Assembly: GCF_001938945.1 (NCBI RefSeq)
Contig: NZ_MKIO01000029.1
Coordinates: 255,428 to 313,258, forward strand
DNA from: Xaviernesmea rhizosphaerae
GTDB taxonomy: Bacteria > Pseudomonadota > Alphaproteobacteria > Rhizobiales > Rhizobiaceae
Reading direction: 5' to 3'
DNA: 57,831 nucleotides
Part shown: positions 38,074 through 46,344 of the stretch, piece after piece
Layout of the letters: each line of letters begins with the position of its first letter
Numbering within the stretch: position 1 is the stretch's first letter
The notes under the pieces: model-generated
Databases searched by the model: none
Seen by the model: only the letters and a program-made list of their open reading frames with translations
Told to the model about the DNA's origin: nothing
Translations under genes and position numbers: made by a program

Positions 38074-38858
38074 GCAACGGCAGCACGGATGCGGAAGAGA
38101 CGGCCCGCCTCCCACAGGAGAGCGCCGCTGTGATAAGGCCTACGGGCGGCGCCCCGAAGCTGAAACCGCGCGACGCCGCCAGCCTCATCCTTCTCGACCG
38201 CAGCGCAACGCCTTTGCGCGTTCTGGTCGGGCGGCGGGCGACGCGCCACGTTTTCATGCCGGGCCTGCATGTCTTTCCCGGCGGACGGCGCGATGCCGCC
38301 GATCTGCGCCAGCCACTCGCCCGCCCGCTGCCAGCACAGGTTCAGGAGCGGCTCCTGGCCGCGCTGGGGCCGAGGGGCAGCGGCCGGTTGGCCCAGGCTA
38401 TCGCCATCGCCGCCCTGCGCGAACTGAAGGAGGAGACGGGCCTGTGCATCGGCCGCCTTCGGCCGGGAGAGGGACCGGCTCCGGTCGAGGGCGGCGCACG
38501 GAAAAGCGCAACAAATTCCCGGCCTGGCCTGGGCTTTCTTCCAGATGCCGCAAACTTGCGTTATATCGCACGCGCCGTGACCCCACCGGGTCACGTGCGG
38601 CGCTACGACACCCATTTCTTCGCGGCTTTCGCCGATGAGGTCGGCCTTTCCGGGCAGGCCGCGCGCGACAGCCACGAACTCGAGGAGTTGCAATGGCTTG
38701 CCCTGAACATGGCCCATATGGTGCCGATGGCTGACATTACCCGCATCATCCTGGCCGATCTGGAGCAGCGGCTTGCTGCCGATCCCGCCCTTGCGCTCGC
38801 CTCGCCGATCCCCTTCTACCATAGCCAGCGCGGACGCCTCGTCCGCGACCTGATGTAA
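38070..38858 (+). CDS. NUDIX hydrolase
   Basis: NUDIX-fold hydrolase of 262 residues; substrate unknown, with a long insert typical of the NUDT19/YmfB-like group. The domain opens RDAASLILLDRSATPLRVLVGRR. PGLHVFPGGRRDAAD supplies the first glycine pair, and the Nudix helix reads AALRELKEETGL with the metal-binding Glu residues. The chosen GTG 38070 overlaps the DUF983 stop. GTG 38130, preceded by AGGAGA at 8-9 nt, is a real alternative that would remove 20 residues with no loss of the domain. The MFS gene follows after 10 bp. Confidence 0.87.
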   Translation: MSNGSTDAEETARLPQESAAVIRPTGGAPKLKPRDAASLILLDRSATPLRVLVGRRATRHVFMPGLHVFPGGRRDAADLRQPLARPLPAQVQERLLAALGPRGSGRLAQAIAIAALRELKEETGLCIGRLRPGEGPAPVEGGARKSATNSRPGLGFLPDAANLRYIARAVTPPGHVRRYDTHFFAAFADEVGLSGQAARDSHELEELQWLALNMAHMVPMADITRIILADLEQRLAADPALALASPIPFYHSQRGRLVRDLM

Positions 38859-38868
38859 GGACCTCATC

Positions 38869-40047
38869 ATGTCACTGCCGCCGTCCGGCGCGTCCGCGCC
38901 GGTTGAGGAGATCCACTGGCCATCGCTGATCGCCGCCATTTCCGCCATCACCGCAGTGGGCATCGCCATCGGCCTCGGCCTGCCGCTGCTCAGCATCATC
39001 ATGGAGAAGCGCGGCATCTCCTCGACGATGATCGGGCTGAACTCGGCCATGGCCGGCATCGCCTCGATGCTGGCCGCGCCGCTGACCACGGCCGCCGCCC
39101 ACCGCTTCGGCGTGGCCAGCACCATGCTGGTGGCCGTGGTGGTCGCGGCGATCTCGGCGCTGGGCTTCTATTACATCGAGAATTTCCTTCTCTGGTTCCC
39201 GCTCAGATTCGCCTTTCACGGGGCGATCACCGTGCTGTTCGTCCTCTCCGAATTCTGGATCAACGTGACCGCGCCGCCCTCGCGGCGCGGCCTGGTTCTC
39301 GGCATCTATGCCACCGTGCTCTCGCTCGGCTTCGCCATGGGCCCGCTGCTCTTCTCGATTCTCGGCAGCGACGGCATCAGGCCCTTCGCTTTCGGCGCCG
39401 TGGTGATTCTCTGCGCCGCCATCCCGATCTTCCTGGCGCGCGGCGAAAGCCCCGTGCTGGACGAAAAGCCCGAACTGCACTTCCTGCGCTATGTCTTCCT
39501 GGTGCCGACGGCCACCGCCGCCGTCTTCGTCTTCGGCGCGGTGGAAGCTGGCGGCCTCTCGCTCTTCCCGATCTACGGCACGCGCGCCGGCCTCACCGAA
39601 TCGCATGCCGCCCTGCTTCTGACCGTCATGGGCATCGGCAATGTGATCTTCCAGATCCCGTTGGGCCTGCTCTCGGACCGGATGAAGGACCGGCGCAACC
39701 TTTTGACGCTGATGACGGTGATCGGCTTTGCCGGCGCCCTCTGTCTGCCGCTGATCGAGCATAACTGGCTGCTGATGGCGGTGGTGCTGCTGTTTTGGGG
39801 CGGCTGCGTGTCCGGCCTCTATACGGTCGGCCTGAGCCATCTGGGCTCGCGCCTGAAAGGCTCGGACCTCGCCGCCGCCAATGCCGCCTTTGTCTTCTGC
39901 TATGCCGTGGGCACGGTGGCAGGGCCGCAGGCGATCGGTGCCAGCATGGACGTGACGGGCAATCACGGTTTCGCCTGGGCGATTGCCGGCTTTTTCGGCC
40001 TTTACGTGCTGCTTTCGCTTGTGCGGATCGTCATGAGGCCAAAATAG
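38869..40047 (+). CDS. MFS transporter
   Basis: Major facilitator superfamily protein of 392 residues with twelve predicted spans. GLNSAMAGIASMLAAPLTTAAAHRFG represents the region of the first cytoplasmic loop; PPSRRGLVLGIYATVLSLGFAMGPLLF and PLGLLSDRMKDRRNLLTL (the motif-A repeat between spans 8 and 9) are the clearest marks. Members of this group are often annotated as YcaD-like or sugar-efflux carriers; the substrate is unknown. AAGGA precedes the ATG. rpmG and its own promoter follow immediately. Confidence 0.9.
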   Translation: MSLPPSGASAPVEEIHWPSLIAAISAITAVGIAIGLGLPLLSIIMEKRGISSTMIGLNSAMAGIASMLAAPLTTAAAHRFGVASTMLVAVVVAAISALGFYYIENFLLWFPLRFAFHGAITVLFVLSEFWINVTAPPSRRGLVLGIYATVLSLGFAMGPLLFSILGSDGIRPFAFGAVVILCAAIPIFLARGESPVLDEKPELHFLRYVFLVPTATAAVFVFGAVEAGGLSLFPIYGTRAGLTESHAALLLTVMGIGNVIFQIPLGLLSDRMKDRRNLLTLMTVIGFAGALCLPLIEHNWLLMAVVLLFWGGCVSGLYTVGLSHLGSRLKGSDLAAANAAFVFCYAVGTVAGPQAIGASMDVTGNHGFAWAIAGFFGLYVLLSLVRIVMRPK

Positions 40048-40048
40048 A

Positions 40049-40077
40049 CTTGACTTTTTGGGTGCGATTTGTAGTTT
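40049..40077 (+). promoter_or_regulatory. Candidate rpmG promoter
   Basis: CTTGAC (40049-40054) matches the rhizobial -35 consensus and is followed 17 bp later by TAGTTT (40072-40077) as a weak -10. It starts directly after the MFS stop and lies about 65 bp before rpmG. Confidence 0.5.
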
Positions 40078-40140
40078 CGCGCCCAGTTCGCCGGGGCTGA
40101 GAAGCACGCCCTGGCTTTGTTTTATTAAGGCAGGACGACC

Positions 40141-40308
40141 ATGGCGAAAGCTGCAAAAATCAAGATCAAGCTTCTGTCGACGGCCGACACGGGTTACTTC
40201 TACGTGACCTCGAAGAACAGCCGTACCAAGACCGAGAAGATGGTCAAGACCAAGTATGACCCGGTCGTGCGCAAGCACGTCGAGTTCAAGGAAACGAAGA
40301 TCAAGTAA
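40141..40308 (+). CDS. rpmG: 50S ribosomal protein L33
   Basis: A 55-codon gene encoding L33 of the large ribosomal subunit: [20 protein letters not shown], then [13 protein letters not shown] and [18 protein letters not shown]. It lacks the zinc-binding cysteines of the C+ form of L33, so it is the zinc-independent type. AGGA precedes the ATG. A strong terminator follows, so it forms its own transcription unit at the end of the housekeeping run. Confidence 0.98.
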   Translation: MAKAAKIKIKLLSTADTGYFYVTSKNSRTKTEKMVKTKYDPVVRKHVEFKETKIK

Positions 40309-40332
40309 TCTTCGCGTTTCCTCGCATTGCAG

Positions 40333-40367
40333 GGCGCCGGGCCAGACATGGCCCAGGCGCCTTTTTT
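40333..40367 (+). terminator. Terminator of rpmG
   Basis: GGCGCC (40333-40338) pairs with GGCGCC (40356-40361), and inside it GGGCC (40339-40343) pairs with GGCCC (40350-40354). Six T residues follow (40362-40367). Confidence 0.92.
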
Positions 40368-40774
40368 CGTGCGCGCAGGTGAGCGGTCGCCATCTCTCAG
40401 CCGCCAGTTCGCGCCACGGCGCCATGGTGCCGCGCCTGCGGCTTCCACGCGGCCAAGGATGCCCGTCTGGTCGTCTTCCCTGCGAAATGCTGTCCTCTGG
40501 ACACCTGCGCGCCACGCGCATCGCGTGAGACCCGCTGGGTGCCAGACGGGGAAGAGCGAACCGCCAGTGGGCGGCGCGGCAGAACGACAATGGCAAAGTC
40601 ACGCATCTGGGTCGTCACGACAGGCTGATTCCGTTATCGGCCTGGCCAAAATCTGGTCTCATCCGCCGAAACATGTCGCGAACCGTCCGCTGGACGGGAA
40701 CCAGACAGGACAACCTGGACGCGATGCCGTGACAGCTTTGGCGTTGCAGCATAAGCGGCCCGCTATGCGCAAAA

Positions 40775-40815
40775 TGCAAAACGCCGCCTGCCCCTCAGGG
40801 CAGACGGCGTTTGCA
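40775..40815 (-). terminator. Long terminator-like hairpin
   Basis: The arms are almost perfectly complementary over 18-19 bases around a CTCA loop, with one mismatch and one extra A. Minus-strand readout ends in a T-rich tract (TTTTGCATTTT). It could end the candidate RNA or a long pleD transcript. Plus-strand termination is less likely, with only three T residues following. Confidence 0.6.
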
Positions 40816-40919
40816 ATGGCGTCGGCTGATCACGGTTACGGCACGAGGAACCGTCTTGTCGCGACCAGCCGACAACCCCACGACCCAGGGAGATGCGGCG
40901 GACCCAAGCATCATGGGGT
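40775..40919 (-). ncRNA. Candidate structured small RNA with terminator
   Basis: On the minus strand a non-crossing series of stems can be drawn. The pairs are TGGGGT/ACCCCA (40914-40919 with 40875-40880), GATGC/GCATC (40892-40896 with 40908-40912), GTCGGCTG/CAGCCGAC (40821-40828 with 40866-40873) and, inside it, ACGGTT/AACCGT (40832-40837 with 40849-40854). The series ends with a long hairpin at 40775-40815 whose minus-strand 3' arm runs into TTTTGCATTTT. No coding frame is convincing. The 5' end and promoter are not defined, and I cannot match it to a known RNA family. Confidence 0.4.
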
Positions 40920-41474
40920 AAGGAAATTCTTGTCGATCACCTCGCTCCCGACCTGTACAGAATTGACCAGCTGCGAAAGAAAAGCAACGAATTCTTAACG
41001 TTCCGGCCTTTCAACATGCATCATGGTTAAAGAAGTGCTTCCGGGCAAAAGAATAGGCTGCTCGAATAACGGTGGTCGCCGGGAAGGCGGATCACCCCGG
41101 CACGCGGCTAAGGCGCTGTGCGAAGTGCCTCCCGCAATTCATCAGGGGTTGCGTGCAGCCGGTTGAATTACAATAGTAAATTGGCATAGCCAATCGAATG
41201 GCCGCGTCGCGGCCGCGCCCCTGTCGGACAGATCCGCCTGCAAAAGCAGGTCTGCAAACCAGCACGATCGCACAAGTCGAAGGGGGCTGTGGATAAGTCC
41301 CTGCATTGTCGCATGGCAGCATGGAGGACGCGCATGTGCGCCACTGCGAATCAGTCAACACCGGGAGTTGATTGCGAAGGGACACATATAGGTGACGCTC
41401 CTCACGATCCGGGCCCGTTTTTCTGGACGGCGATCGTCGGCTTCAATGCGCCCGGCGGCCAAGGTCTGTCGGCC

Positions 41475-42842
41475 TCAGGCCGCCGCCGACACCACCTGGT
41501 TCCGGCCGCGCTTCTTCGCTTCGTAAAGGGCACTGTCGGCCCGTTTCAACAGGGCCTCCGGCGTGTCCTGCAGCCCCTGCAGCGTGGCGATGCCCATGGA
41601 GGCGGTGATGGGGAGGGTGATTCCCTCGCGCTTGACGACGACCTGCACGTCCTCGACGGCGCTGCGCAGCCGCTCGGCAATCGCCAGGCCGGCCTGCGGC
41701 CCCGTATCCGGCAGCACCAGCACGAATTCCTCGCCGCCATAGCGGCAGGCAAGATCTGCGCTGCGCACGGCGGAGCGGATGCGGCGGGCAAATTCCCGCA
41801 GCACATCGTCGCCGACATCATGGCCATAGGTGTCATTCACCGCCTTGAAGCGGTCGATATCGGTGATGCACAGCGTCAGCGGTTGCCCGCGCTCCAGCGC
41901 CCGGGCCATGAGATTGCGCAGATGCGTATCGAGATAGCGGCGATTGTGCAGGCCGGTCAGCCCGTCGATCACCGCCAGCTCGATGGTTTCGCGCAGGCTG
42001 GCGCGCAGACGGTCATTGCAATATTTGCGCCGGATCTGGCTGAGCGAACGCGCCAGAAGCTCGCTCGGATCGACAGGGCGCATGACATAATCGCTGACGC
42101 CGAGATCGAGCGCGCGCACCACAAGCTCCTCGGCCCCCTGCTCGACGACCAGCAGGACGGGGATGTGGCGCGTGCGCTCCAGCGAGCGCAATTGCGAGCA
42201 GAGCCGCAGCGGATCGTAATCCTCGAAATTGGCGTTGACGATGATCAGATCGAAGGCCTGCTCCGCCGCCTCGAACAGGGCGGCCTGCGGGTCGGACATG
42301 GCCAGGATCTCGCCGATGGGACGCAGCGCCCGCGACAGGCGCTCCTGCGAGCTGGCGCGGGCATCCACGAGCAGGATCGAGCCAGGCTCGTCCGGCCGCT
42401 CGAAACGGTCGAGGTCATAAAGGCCGACGGCGCGCGCGGTCTCGGCGCGCAGGCGCAGCTCGTCATTGACGGCCTTCAGCCGCGCCAGGCTCTTCACGCG
42501 GGAGAGAAGCTGCAGGTCGTTGACCGGCTTGGTAAGAAAATCGTCGGCACCAGCGCGCAGGCCCTTCACGCGGTCGGAGGGCTGATCCAGCGCGGTGACC
42601 ATGACCACCGGAATGTGAGAGGTGCGGCGATTGGCCTTCAGCCGCTCACAGACGGCAAAGCCATCCAGCCCCGGCATCATGACATCGAGAAGGATGATAT
42701 CGACGGGGACCTTCTCGCAGATCGCCAGCGCCTCATAGCCGTCCGATGCGGTGAGAACCTCGAAATACTCGGCCATCAGCCGGGCTTCGAGCAGCTTCAC
42801 ATTGGCGGGGACGTCGTCGACGACAAGAATTCGGGCTGTCAT
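41475..42842 (-). CDS. pleD: Response regulator / diguanylate cyclase PleD
   Basis: Cell-cycle regulator of 455 residues that makes cyclic di-GMP when phosphorylated and dimerised. Receiver 1 (about 1-120) has DD at 9-10 and phospho-acceptor Asp53 in LLDVMMPGLDG. Receiver 2 (about 150-270) is degenerate, with FDLIIVNANFED in place of the acceptor Asp, as in Caulobacter PleD. The GGDEF domain has YGGEEF (368-373), preceded by RSAD, the RxxD inhibitory site. It lies 99 bp downstream of divK on the same strand, the classic divK-pleD pair, which controls polarity and the G1-S transition. Confidence 0.97.
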   Translation of the reverse strand: MTARILVVDDVPANVKLLEARLMAEYFEVLTASDGYEALAICEKVPVDIILLDVMMPGLDGFAVCERLKANRRTSHIPVVMVTALDQPSDRVKGLRAGADDFLTKPVNDLQLLSRVKSLARLKAVNDELRLRAETARAVGLYDLDRFERPDEPGSILLVDARASSQERLSRALRPIGEILAMSDPQAALFEAAEQAFDLIIVNANFEDYDPLRLCSQLRSLERTRHIPVLLVVEQGAEELVVRALDLGVSDYVMRPVDPSELLARSLSQIRRKYCNDRLRASLRETIELAVIDGLTGLHNRRYLDTHLRNLMARALERGQPLTLCITDIDRFKAVNDTYGHDVGDDVLREFARRIRSAVRSADLACRYGGEEFVLVLPDTGPQAGLAIAERLRSAVEDVQVVVKREGITLPITASMGIATLQGLQDTPEALLKRADSALYEAKKRGRNQVVSAAA

Positions 42843-42941
42843 GCGATCATGTTCCTGTTCGATGCCGGCGCCGTGCCGTTCTGCCGCACGCGCCGCCGGA
42901 TAGCTGCGCCTTTCCCGCCTCCTCGCAAAACCGAAGCGCGC

Positions 42942-43313
42942 TCACGCATCGCCGAGATAGATCTTGATGGTCTCGAGAAATTTCGGCACCGAGATCGGCT
43001 TGGAGACATAGGCCTCGCAGCCGCCTTGTCGAATCCGCTCCTCGTCGCCCTTCATGGCGAAGGCCGTGACGGCGATGACCGGGATCTGATGCAGTTCGCT
43101 ATCGTCCTTCAGCCAGCGGGTAACCTCAAGACCGGAGACCTCGGGAAGCTGAATATCCATCAGGATCAGATCCGGCTTGTGCTTGCGCGCGAGGTCCAGC
43201 GCCTCCATGCCGTTGCGCGTCTGGATCGTGCCGTAGCCGGACGCCTCGATCAGGTCGCGAAAGAGCTTCATGTTCAGCTCGTTGTCTTCAACAATCATGA
43301 CCTGTTTGGGCAT
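42942..43313 (-). CDS. divK: Single-domain response regulator DivK
   Basis: Essential cell-polarity receiver protein of 123 residues that, when phosphorylated, indirectly down-regulates CtrA. It starts [20 protein letters not shown] (ATG 43313). Asp9-Asp10 is replaced by Glu9-Asp10, the usual acidic pair here. The acceptor is Asp53 in [19 protein letters not shown]; Thr in AVTAFAM and Lys in SKPIS complete the switch. It is followed by pleD and is divergent from the DUF3572 gene. Confidence 0.97.
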   Translation of the reverse strand: MPKQVMIVEDNELNMKLFRDLIEASGYGTIQTRNGMEALDLARKHKPDLILMDIQLPEVSGLEVTRWLKDDSELHQIPVIAVTAFAMKGDEERIRQGGCEAYVSKPISVPKFLETIKIYLGDA

Positions 43314-43567
43314 GCGGCAAACCTCTTTACGAACGCGGCTCGTCATGGGCCGGACAGAGACTTTGGCCGGGTGCGCCGGCCGGCGATCATGCGCGGGGCA
43401 AGCCTCATGCTTTCCCGTGCCAGCATCACGCGCGACAAACGAGGCAAGCGGGAAAGATCGAACCCGATCCCCCGGCTGAGCAGCTTGCACGGTGAGGGGC
43501 GAAAAGGGTAAACCTCATCGTCCGTTTCTTAACCTAGGCCGGTTCGGCTGAAGATTGGGTAAATTCC
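43314..43567. promoter_or_regulatory. Divergent divK / DUF3572 promoter region
   Basis: This 254-bp interval contains a TTAACC motif (about 43529-43534) matching a CtrA half-site and a GGTAAACC element about 22 bp away. No full TTAA-N7-TTAA box is present. divK is a known CtrA target in Caulobacter; control here is only suggested. Confidence 0.3.
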
Positions 43568-43882
43568 GTGCCAACGCGCTTTAACCGTCCCTCCTCCCGT
43601 GCGCCGCGCCCGGATGCCGAAACGCTCGCCGTCACCGCGCTGGGCTGGATCGCCGGCGATGCCGAGCAGATCTCGCGCTTTCTGGCGCTTACCGGGGCGG
43701 ATGTTTCTGACCTGCGCCAGGCGGCCGGCGAGCCCGGCTTTCTCGCCGGCGTGCTGGACTTCCTTATGGGGCACGAGCCGACGCTGATGGACTTCTGCGC
43801 CGCCCATGCGGTGGAGCCGGAGGATGTGGCGCAGGCCTGGCAGAAACTTTCCGGGCGCTTTCTCGATTCCGGGCAGATCTGA
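43568..43882 (+). CDS. DUF3572 protein
   Basis: A 104-residue helical protein in DUF3572, an alphaproteobacterial family of unknown role. Landmarks are DAETLAVTALGWIAGDAEQI, SRFLALTGADVSDLRQAAGE, FLAGVLDFLMGHEPTLMDF and the C-terminal DVAQAWQKLSGR. It starts with GTG 43568, and its ribosome site is weak. The ATG of the HAD-like gene begins one base after its stop, so the pair is almost certainly cotranscribed. It is divergent from divK. Confidence 0.85.
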   Translation: MPTRFNRPSSRAPRPDAETLAVTALGWIAGDAEQISRFLALTGADVSDLRQAAGEPGFLAGVLDFLMGHEPTLMDFCAAHAVEPEDVAQAWQKLSGRFLDSGQI

Positions 43883-43883
43883 C

Positions 43884-44579
43884 ATGACGCTGGTGCCGCG
43901 AGACGCTGTCGATCTCGACGCCGCCCATCGCGATCCGATCGCGCTTGGCGACCGGCCGCTCGTGGTGCTCGATGTCGATGATGTCGTGCTGCAGTTCCTT
44001 GCACCCTTCGAGGCCTTCCTGACCAGCCTCGGCCATCGGCTGGTGCCACGCTCCTTCCGCCTGCATGGCAATATCCTCTCTTCGGCGACAGAAGAGGCGC
44101 TGCCGGACGAAACGGTCAGCCAGCTGATCCTCGACTTCTTCGAAGCGCAGGAACGCTGGCAGACGCCCTTTGCCGAGGCGGTGGAGGCGCTTGAAGCCTT
44201 GTCGCGGCGCGCCGATATTGTCTTTCTCACCGCCATGCCGCCGGTCTATGCGCTGAAGCGCCGGCGGCTTCTCGACCGGCTGGGCCTGTGCTTTCCGCTG
44301 ATCGCCACGGAGAGCCCCAAGGGGCCGGTCGTCGCCAGCCTGCATGGCGGTAGGCCGCTGCCGGTCGCCTTCGTGGACGACATGGTCTACAATCTCTCCT
44401 CCGTCGCCAGCCATGTGCCGGACTGCCTGCTGCTGCACATGCGGCCAGAATCCCCCATGCATCGTCACGCGCCGGAAACACCCGACCCTGCGCTCAGAGC
44501 GCGGGACTGGCGCGAGGCGCAGCGTATTCTCGAGGCGCATGTCGGCGCTCCTGCCGACCCCCGTGTGACGCCGATCTGA
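43884..44579 (+). CDS. HAD-like hydrolase
   Basis: A 231-residue protein with haloacid-dehalogenase-like signature: PLVVLDVDDVVLQFLAPFEAFL (DxDD nucleophile loop near residues 30-33), IVFLTAMPPVYALKRRRL (Thr of motif II) and PVAFVDDMVYNLSSVA (motif IV Asp-Asp). Phosphatase activity is likely, but the substrate is unknown. The start lies a single base after the DUF3572 stop (TGACATG). dinB follows after 109 bp with its own SOS-regulated promoter. Confidence 0.8.
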   Translation: MTLVPRDAVDLDAAHRDPIALGDRPLVVLDVDDVVLQFLAPFEAFLTSLGHRLVPRSFRLHGNILSSATEEALPDETVSQLILDFFEAQERWQTPFAEAVEALEALSRRADIVFLTAMPPVYALKRRRLLDRLGLCFPLIATESPKGPVVASLHGGRPLPVAFVDDMVYNLSSVASHVPDCLLLHMRPESPMHRHAPETPDPALRARDWREAQRILEAHVGAPADPRVTPI

Positions 44580-44627
44580 AGCGCAGCGCGCCGGGCGGAT
44601 TGGCTGTGCACGGAGCGCCGCGCAGGC

Positions 44628-44656
44628 TTGCGGGGGGCTGCCGAGGAGAATAATCT
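44628..44656 (+). promoter_or_regulatory. Candidate dinB promoter
   Basis: TTGCGG followed after 17 bp by TAATCT ends just before the LexA operator at 44663, which would then overlap the transcription start. The -35 match is partial, so this is a plausible promoter and not a proven one. Confidence 0.45.
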
Positions 44657-44662
44657 GCCTAT

Positions 44663-44677
44663 GTTCAACATATGTTC
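44663..44677 (+). promoter_or_regulatory. LexA box (SOS operator) of dinB
   Basis: GTTC-AACATAT-GTTC is a perfect alphaproteobacterial LexA site (GTTC-N7-GTTC). It ends 11 bp before the dinB ATG. Confidence 0.9.
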
Positions 44678-44688
44678 GCGGATGAGCG

Positions 44689-45975
44689 ATGAACGGCGCA
44701 GCCCACTCCCTCACCGGCTTCTGCCGGGACTGCCTGTGCGAGCAGAGGCCCGGCCTTAGCCGCTGCGCCGCCTGCGGCAGCCCGCGCCTGTTGCGCCATC
44801 CCGAGCGCGACCTTCTGGCGATCGCCCATATCGACTGCGACGCCTTCTACGCCTCGATCGAAAAGCGCGACAATCCCGAGCTTGCCGACAAGCCGCTGAT
44901 CATCGGCGGTGGCAAGCGCGGCGTGGTCTCTACCGCCTGCTATATCGCCCGCATCCAGGGCGTGCGCTCGGCCATGCCCATGTTCAAGGCGCTCGAAGCC
45001 TGCCCGCATGCCGTCGTCATCAAGCCGAATATGGAGAAATATGTCCGCGTCGGCCGCGAGATCCGCGCGATGATGCAGGAGCTGACGCCGCTCGTGCAGC
45101 CGCTGTCGATCGACGAGGCCTTTCTGGACATGAACGGCACCGAGGCCCTTCACCGCGCGCCGCCGGCCCAGGTGCTCGCCCGCTTTGCCGCAAGGATCGA
45201 GCGCGAGATCGGCATCACCGTGTCCGTCGGCCTGTCCTACTGCAAGTTCCTCGCCAAGGTGGCTTCGGACCTGCAGAAGCCGCGCGGCTTTTCCGTCATC
45301 GGCCGGGCGGAGGCGCTGGACTTCCTGCGCGAGCGGCCCGTGACCACCATCTGGGGCGTCGGCAAGGCCTTTGCCGCCACGCTCGAAGCCGACGGGATCC
45401 GCACCATCGGTACCCTCCAGGAGATGGAGGAGAACGACCTCCTGCGCCGCTATGGCAGCATGGGGCAGCGGCTGTACCGGCTCGCGCGCGGCATCGATGA
45501 ACGCCCGGTCGCGCCTGAGAGCATCGCCAAGAGCGTCTCGGCCGAAACCACCTTTCATGACGATCTGAGCCGGCCGGAGGCGCTGACCGCGCATTTGCGG
45601 GCGCTGAGCGAGAAGGTGGCCGAGCGGCTGCGCCATGGCGGCCAGGCCGGCCAGACCGTGGTGCTGAAGCTCAAGACGGCCGACTTCAAGCTGCGCACAC
45701 GCAACCGCCGGCTCGAAAACCCTACCCGGCTTGCCGACCGGATCTTCCGCACCGGCATGGACCTCTTGGACCGCGAAGCCGACGGCACGCGCTTCCGCCT
45801 GATCGGCATCGGCGTCAGCGATCTGGCCGACCCCACGCTCGCCGATCCGCCCGATCTGGTCGATGTGGGCGCCACGCGCAGGGCAACCGCAGAAGAGGCG
45901 ATGAACCGGCTGCGCGACAAGTTCGGCCGCGGCAGCATCGAGACCGGCTATACCTTCGGCCGCGACCGGCGTTGA
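44689..45975 (+). CDS. dinB: DNA polymerase IV (DinB) with N-terminal Cys cluster
   Basis: Y-family translesion polymerase of 428 residues. The palm and finger motifs are [40 protein letters not shown] and [10 protein letters not shown], with catalytic Asp and Asp-Glu. The thumb helix-hairpin-helix includes [16 protein letters not shown], and the little finger follows. A Cys-rich head precedes the polymerase: Cys12, Cys15, Cys17, Cys26 and Cys29 as CxxC-N10-CxxC, which could form a zinc ribbon. This head occurs in rhizobial DinB proteins (from memory). A perfect LexA box lies directly upstream. Typical beta-clamp peptides are not obvious at the C-terminus. Confidence 0.95.
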   Translation: MNGAAHSLTGFCRDCLCEQRPGLSRCAACGSPRLLRHPERDLLAIAHIDCDAFYASIEKRDNPELADKPLIIGGGKRGVVSTACYIARIQGVRSAMPMFKALEACPHAVVIKPNMEKYVRVGREIRAMMQELTPLVQPLSIDEAFLDMNGTEALHRAPPAQVLARFAARIEREIGITVSVGLSYCKFLAKVASDLQKPRGFSVIGRAEALDFLRERPVTTIWGVGKAFAATLEADGIRTIGTLQEMEENDLLRRYGSMGQRLYRLARGIDERPVAPESIAKSVSAETTFHDDLSRPEALTAHLRALSEKVAERLRHGGQAGQTVVLKLKTADFKLRTRNRRLENPTRLADRIFRTGMDLLDREADGTRFRLIGIGVSDLADPTLADPPDLVDVGATRRATAEEAMNRLRDKFGRGSIETGYTFGRDRR

Positions 45976-46344
45976 TGTCTCGAACCGGAGACGGGTTTCA
46001 GGCTTTCAGAAAAATCTGATGCGAAAGCAACAGTGGGAGCGCCGCACCGCCTGCGATTTTCAGCCCGATCCTCCTGCCGCACCCGGTCAGACTCTGCGTC
46101 AAGACGCGAACAGAGGGCACGAACGGTCAAGGCTTCGTTAAGCGATTCCCGTCATGGTGGTCGGGATCGACAGGAGCCCCTCGTGTCACGCAAGCGACAT
46201 CATCGCGCGGCGCGGGCGGCCCGGAAGGATCATGACGATCCGGAGCGGCGCGATGGCGGATCAGCCGTCGGCGCTCTTTCTTTTTGTTCCAGCAGGTGGC
46301 CGCTCGCGCAGGCGAAGGCTCCGTGCGCTATCAGGGCGTGTATC
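45976..46344. other. Intergenic region before the L,D-transpeptidase
   Basis: These 369 bp contain no recognisable gene. They hold the second copy of a 28-nt dispersed repeat (46046-46073). Just left of it TTTCAG recurs near AAAATCTGATGCGAAAG, wording seen in rhizobial intergenic repeats. The promoter of the downstream gene should lie near 46250-46330. Confidence 0.45.
46046..46073 (+). repeat. Dispersed intergenic repeat, copy 2
   Basis: Matches copy 1 (10014-10041) at 26 of 28 positions with the identical 18-nt core at 46052-46069. It lies about 270 bp upstream of the L,D-transpeptidase start. Confidence 0.6.

Larger units (their letters stand above)
40368..41474. other. 1.1-kb non-coding region between rpmG and pleD
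   Basis: No protein gene is supported in this interval. It contains the candidate minus-strand structured RNA (40775-40919), a TTAACCAT-like CtrA half-site on the minus strand (about 41021-41030), an ATTGGC-ATA-GCCAAT palindrome (about 41184-41198), a CCTGC-AAAA-GCAGG hairpin near 41231-41244 and one DnaA-box-like TGTGGATAA (41288-41296). A gap this long is unusual in so dense a window. Confidence 0.5.

Noticed and set aside
40795..40914. Possible 39-codon minus-strand ORF inside the candidate RNA
   Set aside because: It starts at ATGATG without a well-spaced Shine-Dalgarno, uses atypical codons and stops inside the terminator hairpin. The base-paired structure explains the sequence better.
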